A stretch of 26,407 nucleotides of DNA from an uncultured Clostridia bacterium (GCA_937874195.1 CALNBM010000032.1:1-26407); one strand, 5' to 3'. Counted from the stretch's first letter, positions 7,866-16,192 are shown. A program made the numbers and translations. Notes: generated by a model not told the origin, from the sequence alone.

Positions 7866-8522
7866 ATGGCAGATGTGAAATATACAACTGAAGATATTAA
7901 AAAATTAAGACAACGAACTAGTGCTGGAATGCTTGATTGTAAAAATGCACTTACTGAATGCAATGGCGACCTTGACAAAGCAGCTGATTGGTTACGCGAA
8001 AAAGGAATTGCTGCAGCTGCTAAAAAAGCAAATAGAATTGCTGCTGAAGGAGTTGTTGAATCTTATATTCACATGGGTGGTAAAATTGGTGTGTTAGTTG
8101 AAATAAACTGTGAAACTGATTTTGTTGCTAAAAGCGATAACTTTTTAGAACTTTGCAAAAATATTGCACTCCAAATTGCAGCATCAAAACCTGAATATAT
8201 TTCAATAGATGAAGTTCCTGCTGATGTAGTTGATGCTGAAAAGAATATTTTTAGAGAACAAGCAAAGAACGAAGGCAAAAAACCTGAAATTATTGAAAAA
8301 ATGATTGAAGGAAGAATTAAAAAGTTTTACAAAGATATTTGTTTGCTTGAACAAGACTATATTAAAGATTCAGAAAAAACAATTGCCCAAGTTGTAACGG
8401 ATGCAATTTTAATAATCGGCGAGAAAATCACTATTAGAAGATTCGCTCGTTTTGAGATGGGTGAAGGTCTTCAAAAAAGAAATGATAACTTTGCTGCAGA
8501 AGTATTACAACAAACAATTTAA
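7866..8522 (+). CDS. tsf: Elongation factor Ts
   Basis: EF-Ts is the guanine nucleotide exchange factor for EF-Tu. The 218-residue protein has the N-terminal UBA-like domain (IKKLRQRTSAGMLDCKNALT) and the CETDFVAKSDNF motif that inserts into EF-Tu. The length matches the short EF-Ts of many Gram-positive bacteria rather than the 283-residue E. coli form. It is followed by an intrinsic terminator at 8541-8569, so rpsB-tsf is a two-gene unit. In many bacteria pyrH comes next, before frr, but it is absent here. Confidence 0.97.
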   Translation: MADVKYTTEDIKKLRQRTSAGMLDCKNALTECNGDLDKAADWLREKGIAAAAKKANRIAAEGVVESYIHMGGKIGVLVEINCETDFVAKSDNFLELCKNIALQIAASKPEYISIDEVPADVVDAEKNIFREQAKNEGKKPEIIEKMIEGRIKKFYKDICLLEQDYIKDSEKTIAQVVTDAILIIGEKITIRRFARFEMGEGLQKRNDNFAAEVLQQTI

Positions 8523-8540
8523 AGAATAAATAATTATCAA

Positions 8541-8569
8541 AAACTAGTGTAAATCCGCTAGTTTTTTTT
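8541..8569 (+). terminator. Intrinsic terminator after tsf
   Basis: AAACTAG (8541-8547) pairs with CTAGTTT (8558-8564), extended by a G-U and a G-C pair inside, and is followed by a run of T to 8569. It lies 19 bp after the tsf stop and separates rpsB-tsf from frr. Confidence 0.8.
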
Positions 8570-8601
8570 ATTAGGTATTTTTTTATACTAAACAATATAA
8601 A

Positions 8602-8629
8602 TTGTTTGCTAAATTTTTAGCATTATAGT
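8602..8629 (+). promoter_or_regulatory. Candidate sigma-A promoter for frr
   Basis: TTGTTT (8602-8607) and TATAGT (8624-8629) are separated by 16 bases and lie between the tsf terminator and the frr start at 8665. The position makes a promoter here likely even though the boxes are not perfect. Confidence 0.55.
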
Positions 8630-8664
8630 AAAATTAGGTGATATAAATATAAAGGCAGGAAATT

Positions 8665-9234
8665 ATGTTTACTGAAGAAACTAAAATGTTTTTCGATGAT
8701 TTAAAAGACAATATGGATAAAATTAAAACACATCATAGTAATGAACTTTTTCAAATTCGAGCGGGCAGAGCAAATCCAAAAATAATTGAAAGAGTATTAG
8801 TAGATTATTATGGAGTGTTAACTCCTATTTCGCAAATGGCAACTATTTCAGTTCCAGAAGCAAGAATGCTTCTTGTTAATGTTTGGGATAACTCACAAAT
8901 TAAAGCGGTTGTAAAAGCTATTGATGCAGCCAATTTGGGATTAAATCCTAGTGACGATGGCAGAGTTATAAGGCTTATTTTCCCTGAATTAACTGAGGAA
9001 CGCAGAAAAGAGTTTGTTAAAGAAGTTAATAAAATAACAGAAAATTCAAAAGTTGCTTGCAGAAACGCACGCCGTGATATTTTAAACGAATTTAAAACCA
9101 TGAAGAAAAACAGTGAAATTAGCGAAGACGATTTAGCCAGGATTGAGAAAGAAGTGCAAAAGATTATAGATGAAAGTATCGCTGACATTGATATAATAAC
9201 ACTTCAAAAAGAAAATGAATTATTAGAAGTTTAA
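8665..9234 (+). CDS. frr: Ribosome recycling factor
   Basis: RRF splits post-termination ribosomes together with EF-G. The 189-residue, highly charged protein has the FQIRAGRANPKIIERVLVDYYG segment near the start, the ISVPEARMLLV stretch, and the long helical region with FPELTEERRKEFVK. Length is near the usual 185. It heads a group frr-cdsA-rseP-(polC-like). In related bacteria uppS usually follows frr before cdsA; here cdsA follows directly after 30 bp. Confidence 0.97.
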   Translation: MFTEETKMFFDDLKDNMDKIKTHHSNELFQIRAGRANPKIIERVLVDYYGVLTPISQMATISVPEARMLLVNVWDNSQIKAVVKAIDAANLGLNPSDDGRVIRLIFPELTEERRKEFVKEVNKITENSKVACRNARRDILNEFKTMKKNSEISEDDLARIEKEVQKIIDESIADIDIITLQKENELLEV

Positions 9235-9264
9235 ACCATACTAAATAGATAAAAGTAGGATAAA

Positions 9265-10221
9265 ATGAAAACAAGAGTTTTAACAGGTTTCTTTATATTA
9301 TTAGGTTTGATTGGGGCAATAATTCTTAGGTATCAAACCATTTATGTTTTTGATATAATTTTTATAGCAATAGCAATTATTAGTTGTTTAGAAATTTCTC
9401 GTGCATTAAGGATTAATGGTAAATTCACAAATACTATATTTGTGGCACTGTATCCTATAATTATATATTTTTGCATTTTTATAGGGCTTCTTCAAGGCTA
9501 TCCTTATTATTATTATTTTCTAGTATTTCCTATTGTTATTGTTGCTATTTTTATAATAAATTTAATAATTTCATTAATCTTTAAAAAGCAAGCTGGTAAG
9601 CAACTAGAAAGTGTGAAATTAAAAACTTCATATTTTAAATTTGCTATACAAAAATCTTATAACTCAACTTTTGTGATGTTTTATCCTGCGCTTTTGTTTT
9701 TACCATTATTTTTTATTAATAATCTGGCTCAATTCAATGGTGTGTTCTTTAATCACTCTTACACTGCTGGACTTGAGATTTTTACACTTTTTATATTTAT
9801 TTCTTTATTTGTTTCAACTATGTTTACCGACACTTTTGCGTACGCAGTAGGGTCACTTCTAAAAGGACCAAAATTGTGCCCTAAAATTAGTCCTAAGAAA
9901 ACTATTTCAGGAGCACTTGGTGGTCTTACATTTTCCTTGATTGGAGTTTTAATATTATTTTTAATTTTTAATACCAACACTATATTTAATACTTTTTTTA
10001 TAGCAATAAATGGCAATATTTGGCATATACTTGTTTTGGGAGTAATAGGTTCTATTGTTTCTCAATTTGGCGATATATTTGCCAGTTTCTTTAAAAGAAA
10101 AAATAATATTAAAGATTTTGGTAATCTTTTGCCGGGGCATGGTGGAGTGTTAGATCGAGTTGATGGTTTAATTTATAATGGAGAATTTGTGTTTCTTTTA
10201 GCAATAATTATGTTGTTATAA
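9265..10221 (+). CDS. cdsA: Phosphatidate cytidylyltransferase (CDP-diglyceride synthase)
   Basis: The enzyme makes CDP-diacylglycerol from phosphatidic acid and CTP, the entry to phospholipid head-group synthesis in the cytoplasmic membrane. The 318-residue product is very hydrophobic, with about eight membrane segments. Near the C-terminus it has the family signature SFFKRKNNIKDFGNLLPGHG followed by GVLDRVDG, including the conserved K-D, H-G-G and D-R-x-D residues. The ATG follows frr by 30 bp and has only a weak ribosome binding site (GTAGGA). It precedes rseP, a common pairing. Confidence 0.95.
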   Translation: MKTRVLTGFFILLGLIGAIILRYQTIYVFDIIFIAIAIISCLEISRALRINGKFTNTIFVALYPIIIYFCIFIGLLQGYPYYYYFLVFPIVIVAIFIINLIISLIFKKQAGKQLESVKLKTSYFKFAIQKSYNSTFVMFYPALLFLPLFFINNLAQFNGVFFNHSYTAGLEIFTLFIFISLFVSTMFTDTFAYAVGSLLKGPKLCPKISPKKTISGALGGLTFSLIGVLILFLIFNTNTIFNTFFIAINGNIWHILVLGVIGSIVSQFGDIFASFFKRKNNIKDFGNLLPGHGGVLDRVDGLIYNGEFVFLLAIIMLL

Positions 10222-10248
10222 TCGTTTCCCATAGTTTAAGGAGTTAGT

Positions 10249-11319
10249 TTGTCTGCAATTTTTTTGAACATTTTTTATATAATAATAGCATTGCTTGTTT
10301 TTGCATTGCTTATTTTTATTCATGAGTTAGGACATTATGTTTTTGGTAAGATATTTAAATTCAAAATAAACGAATTTTCTATTGGTTTTGGTAAAGCAAT
10401 TTGGAAGAAAACACGCAAAAATGGCGAAGTTTTTGCAATAAGAATTATTCCGCTAGGTGGATACTGTGCTTTTGAAGGAGAGGAGGAAACAACAGATAAT
10501 CCAGATTCCTTTAATAAAAAAGTTTGGTGGCAACGATTAATTATTTTTTTTGGTGGTGCATTTTTTAACTTTTTAGCGGCAATAGTTGCGGCAGTTGCAC
10601 TTCTTATGGTTATGGGCGATGGGTTAACGGCTGCATATTCTTTTGATGAAGATTATCAAACTCATATATCCACTTTAAGTGAAACTGAATATTTTAAAGA
10701 AGCTGATATATTTTTAGAAATTGATAATGTTAAACCATCATATTTGAATGGCGGAGCGTTTTCATTAATGTCTAAACAAGAAGTGGGAAAGCCATATACC
10801 GTTAAGGTTAGACGCGATAAACAAGTCATTGTCCTTACTATCACAAACTATAAAACAGTGGAGAGAAATAATAGCGATTATGCGTCAGCAGGATTATATC
10901 AAGAAGCGTATGTTAGATATAATTTTGGAACTTCACTTTTAAAGAGTGTGCCATTTTGCGCAGATATTAGTTGGGAATGTTTGAAAATTATTGGCAACCT
11001 TCTTATAGGCAAACAGAGTATTCAAAACTTAGGAGGTCCTATTACGGCGGTTTCTGCTGTGGCGCAAGCAGCTGGAATTAGTTTTAGGTACCTACTATTA
11101 TTTTTTACAATATTATCACTTAACTTAGCTGTGTTTAATCTTTTACCAATTCCGGCATTAGATGGTGCAAGAATGGTGTTTGTTATTATAGAAGGAGTCA
11201 GGGGAAGACCAATTAATGAAAAAATTGAACAAAGTATTCACACAATTGGCTTGATAATACTGTTTAGTTTTATATTATTAGTTGATTTCTTACAAATATT
11301 TGTTTTTAGGTTGCTATGA
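10249..11319 (+). CDS. rseP: RseP-like site-2 intramembrane metalloprotease (M50)
   Basis: This is a zinc protease of the RseP/RasP family, which cuts membrane-bound regulators and leftover signal peptides inside the membrane. The zinc site H25-E26-L-G-H29 is in the first membrane helix, and the second ligand is D305 in NLLPIPALDGAR. Between them is a region at about residues 120-210 that fits one degenerate PDZ-like domain. The length of 356 is short for the family (often about 420 or more). The start is a TTG at 10249, with AAGGAG upstream at about 10238-10243. The stop overlaps the next start as ATGA. Confidence 0.92.
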   Translation: MSAIFLNIFYIIIALLVFALLIFIHELGHYVFGKIFKFKINEFSIGFGKAIWKKTRKNGEVFAIRIIPLGGYCAFEGEEETTDNPDSFNKKVWWQRLIIFFGGAFFNFLAAIVAAVALLMVMGDGLTAAYSFDEDYQTHISTLSETEYFKEADIFLEIDNVKPSYLNGGAFSLMSKQEVGKPYTVKVRRDKQVIVLTITNYKTVERNNSDYASAGLYQEAYVRYNFGTSLLKSVPFCADISWECLKIIGNLLIGKQSIQNLGGPITAVSAVAQAAGISFRYLLLFFTILSLNLAVFNLLPIPALDGARMVFVIIEGVRGRPINEKIEQSIHTIGLIILFSFILLVDFLQIFVFRLL

Positions 11320-12875
11320 TGAAATTATTAAAATGCATTAATGATAAAGAAAATAATAAATATAAAAAGTTAAAGTTATCCAATGTTGTTTATGACAAAG
11401 ATAACAACCTTGCAATCTTACGATTTGTTTATAAACAGGAATATTTTACTGACGATGACAAAAAGTGCATTCAAACACATGTGGAAGAATATTTTAATAA
11501 AACTATAAAAATTAAAACAAAATTTAAAAAGTACTTTATTGATGAAGATGTTATAACAATTAATGTTATAAATTATATAAAAAATAATTTTTGCGGAATT
11601 GCGAAGGGCGTTAAAAAAAGCAATATTGTTGTAATAAATGAAAATGAAAAATATAAACTCACTATAAAATGCGATACTACTGCATATAATTATTTTTTAT
11701 CCTTTAACTTTGTTGAAAAGCTACAAGACTTTATAAAAAAAACCATGTTTGATAAAGTGGAAATTTGTTTGCAAGAAAAAAGTAATAATACATTAAAAAT
11801 TTTAGAAGAACAAAATAAACAATTAATGAAAAAATATAATGATAATAATATTTTAGACGAAAGAGTTATAGTTTTACCAACTGATATTATGAATTTAATT
11901 GGAAAAATTGAAAAAAATAAAGAAATATATTTGCCCGTTGGCCAAATATATGAAAATGAAAATATTACTATTGGTGGTTTTGTTAATTATTTATTAGTTA
12001 ATAAATATTTATCGAAACGAAAAAATACCGAAGGTGAGCAGATTGAAAAAGAATATTTTACATTTGAATTAGCATATAATAACAATTCACTCCGAGTTAT
12101 TTATTTTCCAAGAATTGCAGATAAAGAAAAAGCAAAACTCTTAGAAAATAATAAGAGTATTTTAGTTAATGGTGTGCTGGAAAAGGATGGCGACAGATTC
12201 ACGCTTAAAGCAAAAAACATTGCTTTTGCAAGGCTTCCAGAAATTGAGAATAAAGAAATCCAAGTTTATAAAGAAGTGAATTCAAATTATCAATTAATAT
12301 TTCCTAAGTCTTACCAAGTGGTTGAACAGCAATTTCTATTTGTTGAAAATTCTCCTGTAAGCAATTTTTTACAAAATAATACATTTGTTGTATTTGACCT
12401 TGAAACAACTGGTTTAGATTCTTCAAAGGATGAAATCACAGAAATTGGAGCAGTAAAGATTGTGAACGGAGAGCTAACGGAAACTTTTTCAACACTTATT
12501 AAACCAAAACAAATTATACCCGATTTTATAGTTAAGATGACAGGTATTTCTAACGAGTTAGTTAAGGATGCGCCAAGTATTGAAGAAGTGTTGCCAGATT
12601 TTTATAAGTTTTGCCACGGTTCAACTATAGTGGCATATAATATTAATTTCGATTATAAATTTATCAATCATTTTGGATTAAAACTTGGATATAAGTTTAA
12701 AAATAAACAAATTGACGCAATGCATTTAGCAAGGATAGGTATTCCTAACTTAAAACGCTATACCTTAAAAGATGCAGTGAATAAGCTTGGGATTAATCTT
12801 ACTAATGCCCACCGCGCAATGTTTGATACAGTTGCAACAGCAAAACTATTTTTAGCACTTAGTGATTATGTTTAA
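11316..12875 (+). CDS. PolC-derived protein: N-terminal and OB domains plus DEDDh 3'-5' exonuclease, no polymerase
   Basis: The 519-residue protein matches the front part of the Gram-positive replicative polymerase PolC. Residues 1-200 are a lysine- and asparagine-rich region like the PolC N-terminal domain. Residues 205-303 fit the OB fold (start VGQIYENENITIGGFV, end RFTLKAKNIAF). Residues 358-519 are a proofreading exonuclease with the full DEDDh set: D361 and E363 in FDLETTGL, D446 in NINFD, H499 and D504 in HRAMFDT. The PHP halves that flank the exonuclease in PolC and the polymerase are absent, and the 145 bp before rplS cannot encode them. The start overlaps the rseP stop (ATGA). The place after rseP is where polC often lies. 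It may be a stand-alone proofreading subunit; that is inference. Confidence 0.85.
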   Translation: MMKLLKCINDKENNKYKKLKLSNVVYDKDNNLAILRFVYKQEYFTDDDKKCIQTHVEEYFNKTIKIKTKFKKYFIDEDVITINVINYIKNNFCGIAKGVKKSNIVVINENEKYKLTIKCDTTAYNYFLSFNFVEKLQDFIKKTMFDKVEICLQEKSNNTLKILEEQNKQLMKKYNDNNILDERVIVLPTDIMNLIGKIEKNKEIYLPVGQIYENENITIGGFVNYLLVNKYLSKRKNTEGEQIEKEYFTFELAYNNNSLRVIYFPRIADKEKAKLLENNKSILVNGVLEKDGDRFTLKAKNIAFARLPEIENKEIQVYKEVNSNYQLIFPKSYQVVEQQFLFVENSPVSNFLQNNTFVVFDLETTGLDSSKDEITEIGAVKIVNGELTETFSTLIKPKQIIPDFIVKMTGISNELVKDAPSIEEVLPDFYKFCHGSTIVAYNINFDYKFINHFGLKLGYKFKNKQIDAMHLARIGIPNLKRYTLKDAVNKLGINLTNAHRAMFDTVATAKLFLALSDYV

Positions 12876-12917
12876 ATTAAAAAATCGTAAAATTTGAAAA
12901 GAATATGTGATTAATAC

Positions 12918-12946
12918 TTGATTTTTGCCTTGCTTTATGGTATTAT
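12918..12946 (+). promoter_or_regulatory. Sigma-A promoter for rplS
   Basis: TTGATT (12918-12923) and TATTAT (12941-12946) are 17 bases apart. The predicted transcript begins near 12953, giving a leader of about 65 bases that contains a small hairpin TAAAC/GTTTA (12970-12974, 12979-12983, loop ATAG). L19 leaders with regulatory structure are known in Firmicutes, but I cannot match this one to them. Confidence 0.65.
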
Positions 12947-13020
12947 CAACATGACTTCGGTTGGTCCGCTAAACATAGGTTTATGAACAACAAGTTTAAT
13001 CTATATAGGAGGATAAGTCA

Positions 13021-13365
13021 GTGACATTAATTGAAGCATTAGAACGAGAAAATTTAAAACCTGAAGTTCCTGAATTTAATGTGGGCGACACAGTTAAAGT
13101 ATACAACAAAATTGTGGAAGGCACACGCGAAAGAATTCAAGTGTTTGAAGGGGTAGTTATTGCTAGAAAAAATTCCAGTGTTAGAGAAACTTTCACAGTG
13201 CGCCGTATTTCATTTGGCGTAGGGGTAGAAAAAATATTCCCTATTCATTCACCAAGAATTGATAAAATTGAAGTTGTTAAGCGCGGAAAAGTTAGAAGAG
13301 CAAAATTATATTATTTGCGAAATTTAACTGGCAAAGCAGCAAAAATTAAAGAAGCAAAATACTAA
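13021..13365 (+). CDS. rplS: 50S ribosomal protein L19
   Basis: L19 lies at the interface of the 30S and 50S subunits. The 114-residue product has the expected FNVGDTVKVYNKIVEGTRER, the FEGVVIARKN core, the SFGVGVEKIFPIHSPRIDKI block and the RRAKLYYLRNLTGKAAKIKE end. It starts with GTG, with a strong AGGAGG at 13007-13012 eight bases before. It stands alone between its own promoter and terminator; the genes often near it elsewhere (trmD, rimM, rbgA, rnhB) are absent. Confidence 0.97.
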   Translation: MTLIEALERENLKPEVPEFNVGDTVKVYNKIVEGTRERIQVFEGVVIARKNSSVRETFTVRRISFGVGVEKIFPIHSPRIDKIEVVKRGKVRRAKLYYLRNLTGKAAKIKEAKY

Positions 13366-13378
13366 TATTATAGAAAAT

Positions 13379-13408
13379 TAGCGTGCAGTTTAAGCCGCTA
13401 TTTTTTTT
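13379..13408 (+). terminator. Intrinsic terminator after rplS
   Basis: TAGCG (13379-13383) pairs with CGCTA (13396-13400), followed directly by eight T (13401-13408). It lies 13 bp after the rplS stop. Confidence 0.75.
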
Positions 13409-13409
13409 G

Positions 13410-13477
13410 TAAAGTCATACGCTCTTTTTAAGAATATGAAAATTTATAAAGTCATACGCAATTTTTAAAAATATGAA
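13410..13477. repeat. Two tandem copies of a 31-bp element
   Basis: The 31-bp sequence starting TAAAGTCATACGC occurs at 13410-13440 and 13447-13477 with three mismatches and a 37-bp period. It begins directly after the rplS terminator T-run. Two copies with a six-base spacer do not make a CRISPR array. No function is evident. Confidence 0.7.
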
Positions 13478-13999
13478 TAAATAACATAAACAACTTTACT
13501 TGTTTAATAAAAACACAAATAAAAACAAAGCAAGATTTTTTCATTATTGTTTTAAAATATAGAAAAATAAACTGTGAATTAAAAAATTACGAGTGTCTTG
13601 CAGAGATAAAAAGTTTAAATGCTAACATGAAATACTTAGTCTTTTGATTTTGATATAATTTATTTTACTTCTTATATAAGTTCTTTTCAATTCATATTAT
13701 CTTAAACAGTTTATGTAGACTTAACTTATGCATTCTTACATGATTAAATTAATTTAAAATTGACAGTTTGTTTTTTTTATTTTTATTTCGACTTATGTTA
13801 AGAAACAATATTATTAATTGTTTAATTTTAAAACGAAAAGATTAAAATAATGATAATAAATATAGTTAACGGACTTAATTGTTATAGTTCTTCTTCATCC
13901 TATCAACCCAAGTTAACACAACGGATTGTAATACGGAAAGAAAATAAAACAGAAATGGTGTTAATTTTACTGTCATTTTTTTAACATTTGCTTATTTTC
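13478..13999. other. AT-rich non-coding spacer between rplS and the M50 protease gene
   Basis: No coding frame of plausible composition is seen on either strand, and no tRNA-like cloverleaf or GC-rich RNA. An extended -10 motif TGATATAAT at 13651-13659 lacks a -35 box, and a TTGACA at 13760-13765 lacks a -10 box. A hairpin AACAAT/ATTGTT is present near 13804. These are weak and may be chance. Confidence 0.5.
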
Positions 14000-14028
14000 T
14001 TGTGTTTTTGAATAGTATATTATATAAT
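14000..14028 (+). promoter_or_regulatory. Sigma-A promoter for the M50-scpA-scpB operon
   Basis: TTGTGT (14000-14005) and a perfect TATAAT (14023-14028) are 17 bases apart, and the gene start at 14056 is 27 bases further. This also shows that an in-frame upstream GTG at 14002 cannot be the start, because it lies within the promoter. Confidence 0.7.
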
Positions 14029-14055
14029 AAATTATTAACATTTTTAGGAGATTTT

Positions 14056-14706
14056 ATGCTAAGTCTTATGAGAAGCTTCACAGGCTTCGAACTCATACTC
14101 GCTTGTATAGCTTTACTTATTACACTTGTTGTTTCTTTATCGGCCCATGAATATGCACATGCTTTTGTTGCCAACCTTAATGGAGATGATACTGCAAAAA
14201 AAGCAGGAAGACTTACTCTTAATCCTCTTGCCCATCTTGAACCATTTGGTTTTTTTGCCGCGATGTTTTTTGGTTTTGGTTGGGCAAAGCCAGTTCCTAT
14301 AAATTCTATGAAATTTAGAAAATATAAAAAGGGTATGGCATGGGTGTCTGTGGCAGGCGTTCTTGTTAATTTAACATTAGCATTTATTTTTGGTGCAGTA
14401 TATGTTGTACTATTTAAATTTACACTTATATCAAATAATTTTTTATTTTTAATATATCATATTGCCGAGTTTATGCTAGTTTTAAATTCATGTTTGTTTA
14501 TTTTTAATTTACTTCCTATTTATCCTTTAGATGGATTTAATTTTGTTACTACCTTTTTAAAATATGATAATCAATACACACTTTTTATGAAAAAATACGG
14601 GCATTTTGTTCTTTTGGGAGTATTGTTATTTTTAAGTCCAGTGATTTTGTCATTAATAGATGCAGTTATATCTCCTATTCTTATGTTTTGGTCATGGATA
14701 ATATAG
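14056..14706 (+). CDS. Site-2 protease family (M50) membrane protein, YwhC-like
   Basis: This 216-residue polytopic membrane protein has the zinc motif H31-E32-Y-A-H35 in its first membrane helix region and the second motif NLLPIYPLDG with D159, the pair that defines M50 intramembrane metalloproteases. It lacks a PDZ domain and resembles the short YwhC/YdgP-type members, whose substrates are mostly unknown. The ATG at 14056 is chosen because it has TAGGAG nine bases upstream and lies downstream of a good promoter. It is followed 18 bp later by scpA; a segregation gene next to such a protease is common in Clostridia and does not by itself show a shared function. Confidence 0.9.
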   Translation: MLSLMRSFTGFELILACIALLITLVVSLSAHEYAHAFVANLNGDDTAKKAGRLTLNPLAHLEPFGFFAAMFFGFGWAKPVPINSMKFRKYKKGMAWVSVAGVLVNLTLAFIFGAVYVVLFKFTLISNNFLFLIYHIAEFMLVLNSCLFIFNLLPIYPLDGFNFVTTFLKYDNQYTLFMKKYGHFVLLGVLLFLSPVILSLIDAVISPILMFWSWII

Positions 14707-14724
14707 GTATATTAGGACTAACTT

Positions 14725-15477
14725 ATGCAAGAAAATAATGTTGAAATAATTAATCTTAATAACGATGACGGGCTTAAATTTAAATTTGCCGATCAGGAAG
14801 GTCCGCTTGATTTGCTTTTATTTTTGATAAAAAAAAGCAAACTAAGCATTGAAGAGATAAAACTAGCAGATATAACTGACCAGTTTCTTGAAGCAATGAA
14901 TCTTTCTGAAAAATTAAATATGGAGCAAACTAGTGAATTTATAGTTGTTGCTAGTGAATTAATTGAGATAAAAAGTAAAAGTCTGTTACCTAGAAAAGAA
15001 GAGGAACAAGATGACGAACTTGATCCTGACTTTTTACTAAAAATACGCTTAAAAGAACATGAATTAATGAAAGAAATGGTGGAAAAATTAAAGCCACTTG
15101 AAAATATTGATAGATTTTATAAAAACCCCGAAGAAGATGCTCATAAATCTAGAATAATAATTAATAATATGCCTTTAGATATGCTTCTTAATGCTTTTAT
15201 GGACATGATGCATAAGGTTAAAATCAAAGAAGATATTACTGAAGTGAAGGAAATTGAAAAAGAAAAATACACTATTGAGCAAAAAATATCTAATATTAAA
15301 GATGCTTTACTACTGCATGATGAAATTGCGTTTTCTCAATTATTTTCTTCCCAATCCTCAAAACAAGAAATTGTAACCACATTCATGGCAATACTAGAAC
15401 TATTAAAATTACAAGAAATTTCAATAAGACAAGAAGATATCTTTAAAGATATTATACTTTCAAAACAGGAGAAATAA
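14725..15477 (+). CDS. scpA: Segregation and condensation protein A
   Basis: ScpA is the kleisin that bridges the SMC heads in the bacterial condensin complex Smc-ScpA-ScpB. The 250-residue product has the N-terminal helix motif EGPLDLLLFLIKKSKLSIEE typical of the family, an acidic middle, and a C-terminal winged-helix region near residues 180-250. The gene precedes scpB with only one base between stop and start. Its own ribosome binding site is weak (TTAGGA). Confidence 0.96.
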   Translation: MQENNVEIINLNNDDGLKFKFADQEGPLDLLLFLIKKSKLSIEEIKLADITDQFLEAMNLSEKLNMEQTSEFIVVASELIEIKSKSLLPRKEEEQDDELDPDFLLKIRLKEHELMKEMVEKLKPLENIDRFYKNPEEDAHKSRIIINNMPLDMLLNAFMDMMHKVKIKEDITEVKEIEKEKYTIEQKISNIKDALLLHDEIAFSQLFSSQSSKQEIVTTFMAILELLKLQEISIRQEDIFKDIILSKQEK

Positions 15478-15478
15478 A

Positions 15479-16174
15479 ATGGACAACTTAAAAGAAATAT
15501 TAAAAGCAATATTATTTGTTTCAGGTGACGGAGTAATGTTTTCAGATATTGCCGAAAAACTAGAAATTGATATAGAAGAAGTAAAAATTGCTTTTGCTGA
15601 ACTGTTAGAAGAAATGAAAGATGATGGTATCCAATTAATTGTTTATAATGAAAAAGCGCAGTTATCAACTAATCCAAATTATAGTGAGCAAATATCTGCT
15701 GTGCTTAATCCTATTAGAGAAAAAAATTTAACGCGAGCTGTGTTAGATGTGTGTGCGATAGTAGCATACAAACAACCTATAACTCGTTTGGAAATTGAGC
15801 ATGTTAGAGGAGTAAACAGCGATTATTCAATTTCTAGTTTACTGGAAAATGGCATTATCACAGTTGTGGGAAGAAAAGATACAATAGGAAAACCCTTGCT
15901 TTTCGGCACAACCGATGTGTTTTTAAAAAAGTTTGACTTGCAATCGTTAGACGAGTTGCCAGATTATGAAAGTTTACTAGAAAGAATTGATGTTTTAAAA
16001 AACACGCTTTCTAATAAAATGTTTGATTATAGTGATATAGAAGAAAAAGAAGAAGAAAACAATATTTCCGATAAACCGATAGATGAATTAGAAGAAGAAA
16101 TATTAAAAGAAATTTTAAATGATAGTTACAAAACAAGATATTTTAATAATGACGATGATATTCTTTCTAGTTAA
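15479..16174 (+). CDS. scpB: Segregation and condensation protein B
   Basis: ScpB dimers bind the ScpA middle region in the condensin complex. The 231-residue protein has two winged-helix domains; the second contains the well-conserved VCAIVAYKQPITRLEIEHVR and the GRKDTIGKPLLFGTT segment. The last 50 or so residues form an acidic, poorly conserved tail. The ATG is one base after the scpA stop, with CAGGAG within the end of scpA. A terminator follows at 16193-16222. Confidence 0.96.
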   Translation: MDNLKEILKAILFVSGDGVMFSDIAEKLEIDIEEVKIAFAELLEEMKDDGIQLIVYNEKAQLSTNPNYSEQISAVLNPIREKNLTRAVLDVCAIVAYKQPITRLEIEHVRGVNSDYSISSLLENGIITVVGRKDTIGKPLLFGTTDVFLKKFDLQSLDELPDYESLLERIDVLKNTLSNKMFDYSDIEEKEEENNISDKPIDELEEEILKEILNDSYKTRYFNNDDDILSS

Positions 16175-16192
16175 ATACAGTTTTAAATAATT

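Noticed and set aside
12876..13020. Possible remaining PolC polymerase part after a frameshift
   Set aside because: Only 145 bp separate the stop from rplS, they hold the rplS promoter and leader, and no polymerase or PHP motif is encoded in any frame. The PHP N-terminal half is also missing before the exonuclease.
13410..13477. CRISPR-like repeat pair
   Set aside because: There are only two copies with a six-base spacer and no cas genes nearby.
14002..14055. Longer N-terminus of the M50 protease from a GTG at 14002
   Set aside because: This segment contains the promoter -10 box, and the ATG at 14056 has a proper ribosome binding site.
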